Of a stretch of 64,000 nt of DNA, positions 1-9,591 are shown piece by piece. The first letter of the stretch is position 1. Every line of letters begins with the position of its first letter. The stretch is from Macrocybe gigantea. Its lineage: Eukaryota; Basidiomycota; Agaricomycetes; Agaricales; Callistosporiaceae. A program made the translations under genes and the position numbers. The notes under the pieces are model-generated. The model had not been told where the DNA came from and did not search any database. It saw nothing but the letters and a program-made list of their open reading frames with translations. The stretch is from contig SJRY01000143.1 in the NCBI GenBank assembly GCA_011319805.1, forward strand, positions 124,001 through 188,000, given 5' to 3'.

Positions 1-589
1 ACACATGAAATTACAAAGGCGGCGAGATGCCGAACTTACTGATGACGAAAAATCGTACTGTTTTGATCTGGACGGGCAAGAAGACCCCACCGACAAGGAC
101 AACGAAAAATCGTTCGATAACCTGTACAGCGTCGTCTCTAATGCTCATGGTGAGTTCGGTTTCCTGTTCTCACGTTTACATCTTGAACGCAGATTAGGGA
201 ATTGGACGCGTTTCATAAAGTAAGCCTCTAGCCCCGTTCATCCTAAGCTGTGCCGGCGGTTCACAAACAAAAGCCACTCATGCACGCCGAACCTACGTGT
301 CTACTCTGTCGTGTATGACACAATCCCTGAGGTACGTCTCGTCCCATCTGTTCACGTCGTCACCTCCATAACAAAACGTGCAGATGAACATGCCCCACGT
401 TTGCTTCGTCGCCCTGCAGGACATTCCAGCCTATACCGAGCTTACGGTGGACTACGATCCAGCCGCAGCTGTCATAGAAGCTGCTAGGGTCAAGGGTAAA
501 GGAAAGGGTAAAGGAAAGGTAAGCCTCCCCACGGTACGATGGAGTGTCTGTGCGGATCTTCTTCTTGCAGGGGGTGGATAAGAGCTTAG
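1..589 (+). CDS. SET-domain histone lysine methyltransferase, 3' end (SUV39/Clr4-like)
   Basis: The gene starts left of the window; only the C-terminal half of the SET domain is present. Exon 1 ends near 149 and carries YCFDLDG. Exon 2 (about 198-219) gives GNWTRFI, which joins across an intron to HSCTPN near 274, so the SAM-binding NHSC motif is rebuilt by splicing. Exon 4 (from about 384) contains ELTVDYDP, the catalytic-tyrosine region. The last exon carries a post-SET zinc motif, CLCGSSSCRGW, and stops at 587-589. A KGKG-coding tract before it (about 490-520) is probably intronic, because the post-SET frame is reached by an intron of about 489-544. The post-SET and NHSC pattern fits H3K9 methyltransferases of the SUV39/Clr4 class, which act in heterochromatin. 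The substrate is inferred, since the pre-SET part lies outside the window. Confidence 0.82.
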
Positions 590-908
590 CGCCATGCTTT
601 ATGCCTTGGTTTCTTGGTCTTTGGATCTACTATTGGCATAGGCAGCCCTCGCTCAAAAAAATATGAAGTTAGAGGATTATGCAATGTGTATCTGGATCTA
701 GTATGTAGATATTAACATGCAGTGCTGTGATCGTGAACAGGCAGGAGGAAACAGGATTTGTCGATGAACACAATGGGCGCTTGGAATGAGTCAGTGGTAT
801 CATGGGGGTGAAGGCGAATCGTATCGTCGTGATGATTAAACTGGCTAGACATTGTTGGTTATGGAAGCGTGAGAAGTGAGAGTCGAGAGGGAGATGCTGA
901 ACTCGAAA
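590..908. other. short intergenic stretch between convergent genes
   Basis: This holds the 3' flanks of the SET gene and of the F-box gene on the other strand. I see no coding exon or repeat in it. Confidence 0.5.
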
Positions 909-2127
909 CTATCCGAATAGGAGCCATGGTTCTTGAGTTTGTGGACTAACAAGAGCTGAGGGTGCGACGATGCCGCGGGAACTACACTGGGGCAAATTTT
1001 CCTTCGCCAGAGACACAGCCATCATAGCTTCGACGGAGAGTCTCCGAATGGAAGAGAATTTGGGTTTGGTCGCGATCGCGCAATCTAGAATTTCCCAATT
1101 GCTCTGGGTGTCGACCGACTTCCTGAGCTGGGGAAATGATAGGGAGAGCTCTCGCAGATAAGGGGAGGTGACTTTGGATAAGATAGCCTCGGCGAAAGCA
1201 AGGTCTTCCTTGTACGAATCAATTACGAGTCTTAGGATTTGGAGTTCGTCATTATGGGAGAGGCTAACATGTTTAATGATGGAATCTAAAGCAAGTGAAA
1301 ATAAAACTCCATTGTAACGGGAAAGAGTCAGAGGTATGTTGCTCACCGTATATAAACGCGTAGGGAACAATCGTCAAATGCGTTAACGTGGAACCTAACG
1401 TTTGGAGATATCGTGTTATGATGGGCAGCTCCATTTCATCTATGACATGGAGAGTGACTGAAGGAATGAGAATAGCCGGAGATTGGTTCAAGAACCAGCC
1501 CAGCACATCCGTCAACTCGCAGCGCAGGTATATGTCACGCAGTTTCGGCGGGACGAGCCCATCCCGCTGAAACGGGCTTTCCCATTCGGCCTCTAGATGG
1601 AGCTCTTCTAGAGATGGAAAAGAGCATATTAGGTCTTGAACCTGTGAAAAGGTGTCGAAAGAGCATTCCACGAGCTTTAGAGAAACGACGTTTGGAAAGG
1701 AGCGGTGAAGCGCGTGCAAGGCTTCTGTGCTGATCTCTAGACCGTAGTCGAGATTTAGACGGAGCTCCGTCACAGCATTCAGACAACTAAAACGCGGAAT
1801 CAGGCCATTGAACCACCTCGAGTCCTCTCGGTTGTCTATGATCTCAATTCTACGAAGGAAAGGGACTATGGCCGATGAGGAAGCGAGCCGGGAAGAGATC
1901 AAGCCGACAAACGACGACGCGTTCTTCGCGTCCAGTTTCGTCTGGGAGAACATGTGATACCTGGTAGTCGGAAGCCAGGCTCTGCATACCAAACTACAGG
2001 ACGCGAGCACTTCGCGGTCGGCATGAGCGTGGTCAATGATGAGGTCCACCAGTTCGATGGGAATGGAGGGTATGTTCGCATCGCGATGCATGAGTGTAGG
2101 CGACAGGAGGACTTTTGTGCCCTTCAA
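909..2127 (-). CDS. F-box protein with LRR-like C-terminal part
   Basis: Two exons are joined by an intron at 1286-1346 (gtgagc...ttag on the minus strand); the phases agree and restore Asp-Ser-Ile-Ile. The N-terminus has a fungal F-box: IPIELVDLIIDHAH followed by CSLVCRAWLPTTR, which would bind Skp1. The rest is a series of leucine-rich segments (VTELRLNLDYG, VVSLKLVECSF, SLEELHLEAEW) typical of the expanded Agaricomycete F-box family. The likely role is substrate recognition in an SCF ubiquitin ligase; the substrate cannot be told. The start could also be the in-frame Met 12 codons further in (MHRDANIPS), which sits closer to the F-box. Related but distinct F-box genes lie at 29560-30694 and 63169-64000. 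Confidence 0.8.
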
Positions 2128-3173
2128 GGGAAAAAAGGGGAAGATGGAAAACCTGTAAAAGTTCTCATCTATGCTCGGTCAACATATTTATGGTGGGATC
2201 ACGTTTGGGTTACCAAGCCTTGCATGGTCTCACATGACTTGCGATTCACCACCGTTTCTCCCATCGCTGCGATGTTGGCAGTGCCTTCTTCATTTGTAAG
2301 GTATGATCGATTGACAGGGACATGGCCGTCATTATCTCACGAAGCATTGAACGCCGGGGATACGTGCGCACGAGTTTTACAAAAAGTCATCAGCGGGCCT
2401 GTTTATCCATACCAAGATGTATCTCTTCAGCCTTTTGGTCGCTATGCATATCCGAGCTACAACCAGTGCATTCCAAATAGTGGATATACCCTGGATTCAA
2501 ACGTAGGATATTTCACGATAACGGCCTGAGTTTCTCTGGTTCTCCTTCGAGAAAACCCAGGTTCAAATTGTTCTCCTTTTGGTACGTCGTCGTCGTCATA
2601 TACCGGTTATTCTCGCATCTAGGGCGATCCTTATCTGGGGAAGCTTTTGATGCCAACTCTCGTTTACATGCGGCTGTCGCGGGTCCTGTCAAAAACATAG
2701 GTCATTTACACTGGGGGCGCAGACACTTCCCCTTCGAGATGGCGACAATGACGGGCCCAGTGATAAACGGAAAGCAGGTTGTTACACCGCAGCCCAGCGT
2801 GGCGTTGAACATTGGAGGCATAAACATCCCAAGGGGATTCCGCTTTCGCGTCATTCGTATTCGACAATGAAAGTTGCCTAGTGGTCATCATAGCGATGGA
2901 CCAAGAATTAAGTTTTGTTGGAGTATTCTTTGCATGCAGCCCTCGATCGGAGCGAAGCGATTGTGGATTGTTGAAATGGTGGTTCTAACACGATGAATGA
3001 AAAGAAACACCTGAACAGTAAGCGTACGCATGTACGCATCCACCTACGCATCGACAACATTGATCATCTGTGTCGCGTTCGACCAGTCTTTAAATAAATG
3101 GACAGCCTGATCGCTACAAAGGTGCGCATATGATACAAACGCCTAGCATTGGAGGATTTCGCGACTATGAAAG
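2128..3173. other. intergenic, no convincing gene
   Basis: Open frames on the plus strand (up to 2529, and 2568-2870) have no recognisable domain, and the first runs antisense through the F-box gene. Near 3020-3055 the motif TACGCAT is repeated three times at short spacing. Confidence 0.4.
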
Positions 3174-4101
3174 TTACTTGCGCTTTTTCACTGTGGTCTG
3201 TTTGGCCGCCACCTGCAAAGATCGTGCGAGGTCTTTTCCCATTTGCAAAACAATAAATGAAGGAACGAGAATCCAAAGCCTGTCCAGATCAGTCAGGTTT
3301 TCGATGATGCCTGGTCTCCGAGCCAATAACAAGCATTCAACTCACCCGTTTGGAATGACCCAGAGGAAAATCAGATTGTGTACAGAGTTGTGACCTACGG
3401 CACAATAGCCGCAATAGTACTCCTGCACCCAGTATAGGATAGTCTTTGACAGCGTCATTACAGCGGAAGCAAAGCCAACGAGAGTGGCGGGCGGCCACGC
3501 CGCAACATGTGCGAGGTACAGATAAGTGACGTTCAGAACAGTCTCAATGATATTCATCAGTGCTAAAATAGATGGTTATGTTCAGCAACTTTCTGCGGAA
3601 TCCGTCAAGAATGGGAAGAGCCTGCTCACACTGTGCATTAGTGAATCCATCATTGGCTTCTAGTGCAGGTATTCCATAGATCTGTCAGTTGGATGAGTCA
3701 CGAAACGACAATAAGATGAGTGCACAAGCGAATTACTAGATCAATCTACGTTCAAATTTGAATGAGTAATACCTAGGAGGGTTCGATGTTGACGTACCTC
3801 TTGATACAACGCATAGGGTTTCCATATCCAATGTAAATCGCCTCCCTGTTCATTTCACAAGTGTGCAGTGGGCTTTTAACATAAGGATCGTACTGACAAC
3901 TGATGTTGCACCGTTACCTTCATGGATCGGGGGCTAAACCATAGTCAGGAAAGAGCGCTCGGTCAACAAGGGCTCGGGCCGGACAAAGGGCCGAGGTGTG
4001 ACTTGCACTTACCGCATAAAACAATAACCTGCGTCCCATACGATGACCGGCACCGTTAACAAGAACCAAAGAGATATCCAGGTATGAGTTTTGACAGCCA
4101 T
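3174..4101 (-). CDS. EXPERA/emopamil-binding-like multi-pass membrane protein
   Basis: Six exons can be chained with matching phases: ATG at 4099-4101, exon 1 to 4013, a 17-base exon near 3921-3937, an exon ending ALYQE, an exon giving IYGIPALEANDGF, a large exon near 3346-3560, and a last exon 3174-3279 after the intron 3280-3345. The product has about 175 residues and four or five hydrophobic helices. Its order of motifs (ANDGFTNAQ followed by Glu, then LSKTILYWVQEYY, then PNGLWILVPSFIV) resembles the emopamil-binding/EXPERA fold, where sterol isomerases have an acidic residue after D-x-F and a final W-x-x-P helix. It ends in a basic tail, KKRK, as ER membrane proteins often do. I infer an ER membrane protein of EXPERA type; an enzyme activity is not shown. 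Confidence 0.7.
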
Positions 4102-5638
4102 CGAGTCTCGACTGTATACGTTGGCAGAGACGGTTACAAAACGCGCAGTCGAACCACCTGTGCAGTTTTGTTCTATTTACTGATGCCGTGTTTCTTCTGA
4201 ATATCGAAAAAAAGTCCACGCGTGACAGGTCTTCTTGAGACGAGATTGGAAGAGAACGCTGAGCGACGATTCCTTGGGAATTCGACCGCACTGAAAAGGT
4301 TACAAGCTCCCACAATCAAATCCGGGGGTGATGGCGTTGGCTTGATGCAACATTAGCTTTGAATTCTCACATAAACATCGTCCTGAAGTGTACAGATGAC
4401 TTAAGAAAACATCAAGGTAATCGTGACAGAACGTGTACTGTACAATCGAAGATCCGATGGCGTGAACGCGACAAGTTGAGGTGGACAAGCTAGGTGGCGG
4501 TTGGTTCTTTACATCTGGAAATTGCTGGTGTTTCCGCCGATCGTTTGCCCACTCTTCTTAGGACGGAAAAACTGTCGGTAATTCCGCTGCCCGATGTACA
4601 CAGTGTGCTCAGCATGCCCTCGCACCGCCTATCGAGAGGAACAAGGCAAACAGTTAATGCCGAGAATACCTGGGCATGCAGCTGAATGCCAGGAAAGGTT
4701 TAATGAGTTCATGAAATGCCGATGTCAGGGCGTCATCAAGTATGTATAGTCCGAATTAGGCCTATATTTTATTGACAGGACTCGTCTGGACATAAGTGTA
4801 ATGGTAAAGCAAGTCGAAGACCTAAAGGATGCCTCACCAACGCGCAATCTGGAACTCAAGAGAGGACAAGGACACCAGAATTTTTTTCTGCCTACCTAGC
4901 TTGGCATGCATGATTGATTCGAGCCAGGAACATCGTCATGGCATCCAATCAGGGTGTAAATCTCCGACTAAGACTGAATGCTATTTGAAGAGCGAAAACC
5001 AAGAAGCAAGGCAAGGCACCGTCATGGTTGTTCAAAGAGCACCGATCTCGGTGCTTGCTGCATTCATGCCGGACCTGCGGCAAAGATGGGCCGACAGTCG
5101 AGTATGGGGGCTGGAGGAATGACTGCGACTTACTGTTATGAGAAGGCTAGAGGATGAGGCAGGCAATAGCGACTGACGTCCTTATGCATCTGTGGATTGT
5201 AATCCCGTGGTTTCTCTTTTATGGCCTCTCAAAGCACAATAGCTGGGGACAATAACTGCAACAAAGGGTCGGGGAAGGCACTTGGCAGGCGCACGGTGAA
5301 GTTGTTCCCAAGACCAAGCCTCACCCAGAGGTGTCGGGAAGTAGATCGGAGTGTCCGGATAGGCGAGTTGCATGTGTTCAAGGTGCCCGAGGCGATGAAG
5401 GAACGTGGATGCTCGGCGGCTTGTTGCTCGGGACGGGAAAAAGAAGGTCATGACCGGAGTATAGCCTGCAGATGATGGCTGTGGAATTCCTGGACATTTG
5501 CAGGGTCTAGGAACAAGGGTCCTTGAGAAAATTTCTCAAAAGAATGCTGGCTGCTACGGCGAACATAAAGAGCCTTTGCGTCCCTGCTCCAATAACACAC
5601 CCATTCTCCCCCAATTCCTTCGTTCCTCACCTTCAAGG
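4102..5638. other. intergenic, nothing recognised
   Basis: Frames of 60-130 codons exist (for example 4829-5122 plus and 5182-5451 minus), but none shows a domain, signal peptide or consistent splice pattern. The last few hundred bases should hold the promoter of the secreted precursor gene at 5639. Confidence 0.4.
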
Positions 5639-6159
5639 ATGCACTTCTCGAGCTGGATATTCATCCTTTCTTGTTTCTTCGTCCTGGTCGGCGCCCTCCC
5701 TGTGAGCTTAGTTTGTGTCGCTCCACATTGGACTGCTGAGCCGAGGAAGGGCGAGACGCTAATATACCGGTTTATCTAGCCACATGAAGTGATCGCTCGC
5801 GATATCGAGGTCTGGGAAAAAGCAGAGAGGGTGAGCTAGATGTCCACGCTATCTAATGAGGCCTCGGCTCTGTGGGGGGCGCAAGCTGATGAAGGGCGTA
5901 ATCACAGAGTGCAGATTCGATACGGACACGCGAGACCCAGCCCGATCCTCCAAACTGGAAACACGGTACTGAACCCGGTCCACCTACACACCTCTGGAAA
6001 CGAGATATTGACCTTGGCCTATCTGCCCGTGCATCGAAGCGGGAAGCTAAAGGCGGGTCTTTTGAGTGGAAGAGGGAAAATGAAGCCAGGTCTTTCTACT
6101 GGAGGGAGGAAATTCAACCGGTTAAACGAATGGTGAAAATGACAACGCCCTCCTCATAG
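5639..6159 (+). CDS. small secreted precursor with Kex2-type sites and repeated Trp-basic cores
   Basis: Three exons, 5639-5701, 5780-5830 and 5908-6159, are joined by introns 5702-5779 and 5831-5907 in phase 0 and encode 121 residues. Residues 1-21 form a strong signal peptide ending VLVGALP. The rest is hydrophilic and without Cys. Dibasic Lys-Arg sites stand at 69-70, 82-83, 93-94 and 111-112. They would release peptides of about 11-18 residues plus a 9-residue tail. The second site reads K-R-E-A, the alpha-factor type signal for Kex2 followed by a Ste13-like dipeptidase. Trp-centred cores recur at W33, W55, W68, W92 and W103, several as W-K-R or W-R-E, with SFEW and SFYW next to the last two. 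There is no CaaX end, so it is not a canonical basidiomycete pheromone. The function is unknown; a processed secreted peptide is inferred from architecture. An open frame at 5840-6136 in another register is a shadow. Confidence 0.68.
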
Positions 6160-7059
6160 CAGTTGACACTCGACTCACTTGATGGGCGCACGGCACACGT
6201 CCTTGTCATCATCCGTACCACATCTTGGTCAGAAATCCTTTCATTTCAACGATTGTACTTCCTGTTTCGTTTCATGTACCAATCCTAGCGCTTGGTCATG
6301 CGTTCTATTTCTTATTGATTAGTGATGTATGTGCCGACACTTCGATTATATAGTAGGTTGTTTTGGTGGAATGCTGGTTCTTGCCAAAAGGTCTTGTTCG
6401 GATGCCTCACTTGCCAGTAACATTTGGCGTACAACTTTGCCGTGGACAGGGATCGACACATCTCTTTTTTTAGACCAGAGGGCAAGAATAACATCACAGA
6501 TGGAAAATAACTGATATGGTCGAGGCATGAAGTCTGTAGAGTAGGACTGATATCTGTCTGCGGCACTGTGACGTGATAGTGACGCTAGTCACAGAAATGC
6601 GAACGTTTGCTTTAACCTGACATTGTCGGGAGGCGTCTTTCGGTTGGTCATCAGCTCGGAGGAGAGAGGCCCAAAAACCTGTTCGGTTTGCTGATAAGAT
6701 TCTACCTTTGGGTTTGTTTCACATGTCGGTTGAGGCCTCGCTTGGTAACGCTCATTCACAAGACCACCTGCTAATCGACGCTGGTCTCGGTACCAATGTT
6801 CACCCGATCTACACTTTCACTATGATCGCCACCAGCCGCCCAAGATAGGCGCGCAGATGTTGTCTCAGAAATCCTATTATAGCAGTGTGATGACGGCGCC
6901 TGAGGGCCGCAAGAGACCTATTGGATGGTGAGAAAGAAGCGAGCAGCGTTTATATATCATGTCCCCAGCACGAGGCGTACTCAGATCCTTGCGGTCCCAT
7001 CGTCGTACATCGTACAGGTCTAGAGCAGAAACCGCTGCTTTGCATACGGTCTAACGTTA
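6160..7059. other. intergenic, promoter side of the bestrophin-like gene
   Basis: No gene was recognised. A TATATAT element near 6950, about 110 bases before the next start codon, is a possible TATA box. Confidence 0.4.
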
Positions 7060-9391
7060 ATGACATCTGCAACTACTAGAACATTGGTGAGCTTCTCTGA
7101 CGTTGTCAGCCGTCTAACAAGCTCATTCTTTACTTTTTCAACAGGGACTTACGAGTCATGATGGTTTCCGCACCCCGGATCCGTGAGTTTGTCCTCTGTC
7201 GCGTCGTCAACGACATCCTCTAGTTAACGTTAGCTGAATGGACGGTCTGTCTATCAGATTTGCGCCGAGGCAAAAGCCCGCCGCGTCGCTCCTCAACTCA
7301 CTGCTGGCGACTGCTCTGTTTCGCTGTTGGAACATTATCATCTTCTTCACGGCCTGGGCGACGGTCATCACAGTGCTAAACCATAAAGGGTCTGGAGTCT
7401 CTATCAGACCTACATTACTGACTGTGTACGTACGTTCTTTTTGGGGGTAGAGCGCACATGAATGGGGGCAACCTAAAACAATTCATTTAGCATTGGAACG
7501 GTACTCGGTTTCGTCATTTCTTATCGGACAACATCGTCTTTCGAGATGTATAATGAAGGAAGGCGTTTATGGTCCAAAATGATCTCCGCAAGCAGGACGT
7601 TCGCAAGGCTCACGTGGTTCCATGTTCCCAGTAGGTATGAACCTTTATTCGTTGGTGAATCCACTGATCGAGTACGACCAGTGCCTCTCGCTGCTGAAGG
7701 CGCCTCAATCGATGAACTAAAAGCGCGTACTTTAGTGGAGAAAGTGACCGTAATCAACCTCATCGAGGCTTTCGCAGTTTCGGTCAAACATTATCTGAGA
7801 GGCGAAGACGGGATCGACTATGAGTGAGTCCGCTTTGGGCCCTTTATATGGCGATCTCAAGATGCCTTCAGGGACCTGTACCATCTCATGAAATTCATTC
7901 CAGTATATGATCTCCCTGCCGGACGGCCTTCAATGGACGATAATTACCTTTCAGATGACCGCGATGCGACTCTTTCCTCTCGGACAATGAACAACCATTC
8001 TTTCGGCCCGGATGGTTCGCTTCCGCTCCATTATAGTAGTAGGCGGGCCAGTGCGAAGGGACGCGATAATGGGCTGTCGGTGTCTTTCGGTCCTTCTCCA
8101 AACGGCGCGGGGACAGATCCCAAATTGGAGTCTCCAAGCTATCGGCTGTCAACAACAGAGTCAGACAGCAAGGAGGTATACAATCACGTCGAAGAGGTTC
8201 CGCGCACCCGTAGAAAATCCTCTTCGTCGCGTGATCCACCTCTGCAACCGGCCTCGAACCCGCCGTCATACCACCTCTTTGATGTCTTTCCTTTCTCTTT
8301 GCTGAATCTTTGGCTCGTGAAGAAGGGTAAAGAGGGAAAAGGCAAGACTGCAGCGAAGAAAGCGGCAAAACGGAGACACGTCACGGTCTCGCACAACATA
8401 CCTTTGGAAATCTCATTCTATTTGGCAAGTGTTTCTCCTTCTCTATGGTCGTTTATTTACGATGATTCGGCTAGAGCTCGTATATTTCAACATTGCAGTC
8501 CAGGGGTCAAATTGACGGTGTCATCGCTGGTGAGTGGCATGAGGTTCTGGTCCATGGTCCTTCAAATCCATTCCCAAGGTGCATACGTGAATGTTCTCGA
8601 TCAATTGGTCGAGTGCTTGACCGGATTTGAACGAATACTGACCACGCCTATCCCGTTCTCGTAAGTTGTTGCCTCGAATCACGTTGTGAATGCTTGATCC
8701 CCTTGAAAACAGGTATTCAATGCATCTATGGCTCGTGACGATTGTATACGTGTTCTTCCTCGTGCGTCTTACCATTGAAGATCTGTAGCTTTCGTTTTTG
8801 AAATTATATTAGCCTTTGCAAGTATGGAACGACCTAAATTGGCTGACAATCCCTGCCACCTCCCTCGCCGTACGTCCTAAACGATTCATGCGGTCTTAGA
8901 GTATTTGATTGTGGGCTCTATCAGAGTTTCGTATTCTTTGGATTCTTGGTCGCCGCGGAAGAAATAGAAAGTAGGATTGGTTCATGATTCATTTCAATCG
9001 TTACTTAACGGGGTTCTCGCTGACAGATCCATTCGGATATGACAAAAATGATCTGGTTAGTTATGTTGTACTCCTGGCCTGCATCGACCTGATGTTTTCG
9101 TTATCAGAATCTTGATCATTTCACGAACAACATCATCAGTTCAGCAATTGTTCCGTCTCTTTAGAGGGTTCGTGGTTCTGACCGTATTGCGAAGGAAATG
9201 AATTGCTCGCAATTACTTCGGCACCACTCCCTGAGCTGTCGGAGTGGGCATTCTCACCCTTGAACGACACTCTATTCACACGCGATGCCCGAAGTGAACG
9301 ACTATCACCAGAGGAGTGGATGAGAAGGGGCTACGGGGAGATGCAAAAGGCACTGAGGCAGAGCAGTGTAGCAAGGCGGAACACGGCATAG
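7060..9391 (+). CDS. bestrophin-like (RFP-TM/UPF0187) anion channel family protein
   Basis: About eleven exons can be chained by phase. The N-terminal membrane part carries the family signature GFVISYRTTSSFEMYNEGRRLW (split here as GFVISYRTTSSF and YNEGRRLW) followed by ASRTFARLTWFHVP. A cytoplasmic segment rich in Ser, and then in Lys near 8320-8380, separates it from the second half, which has IPLEISFYL, ECLTGFERILTTPIPFSYS, a TM segment, and EEIENPFGYDKNDL. The tail holds NLDHFTNNIIRNELLAITS. Bestrophin relatives form chloride or anion channels; the substrate here is inferred. One intron (8425-8498) has a GC-AG end pair (gcaagt...ttgcag), supported by the frame on both sides. The next exon, 8499-8529, is only 31 bases. 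The start at 7060 gives a short, non-conserved N-terminus. Confidence 0.85.
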
Positions 9392-9513
9392 TAGTCCTGG
9401 GTTTGTGATAAGATTAAAAAAAAAAAGTAGGGCGCGGATCTCGGCTAAATTTTTACTTTGACTGGGAGAATGTCGCTCAAATAGACAAGTGACTCGAAAT
9501 TTTGAATTTTTGT

Positions 9514-9591
9514 ATGCGTCCGTGGCTCTTTATCAGGCCAACATCTTATCGTCCGACTATCGTCCTCCGCCTCCGCCGCCATTCCTCCAAT
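9514..9591 (+). promoter_or_regulatory. in-frame upstream start coding a mitochondrial-type presequence of glycyl-tRNA synthetase
   Basis: An ATG at 9514 lies 26 codons before, and in frame with, the ATG at 9592. The extension begins MRPWLFIRPTSYRP and continues with RLRRHSS. It has many Arg and no acidic residue, as in matrix-targeting sequences. The first ATG has T at -3 (weak context), while the second has A at -3 and G at +4 (strong). Leaky scanning could therefore give mitochondrial and cytosolic forms from one mRNA. The targeting itself is inferred. Confidence 0.62.

Noticed and set aside
1954..2529. Plus-strand frame of 191 codons
   Set aside because: Its first third is antisense to the F-box exon and the rest has no domain, start context or splice support.
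5840..6136. Open frame of 98 codons overlapping the secreted precursor
   Set aside because: It begins inside the second intron and runs in a different frame from the exon that joins the signal peptide in phase; the spliced frame has a signal peptide and processing sites, this one has nothing.
5639..6159. Classical basidiomycete pheromone precursor
   Set aside because: The product ends Thr-Thr-Pro-Ser-Ser with no CaaX box and no Cys, and no STE3-like receptor gene is nearby.
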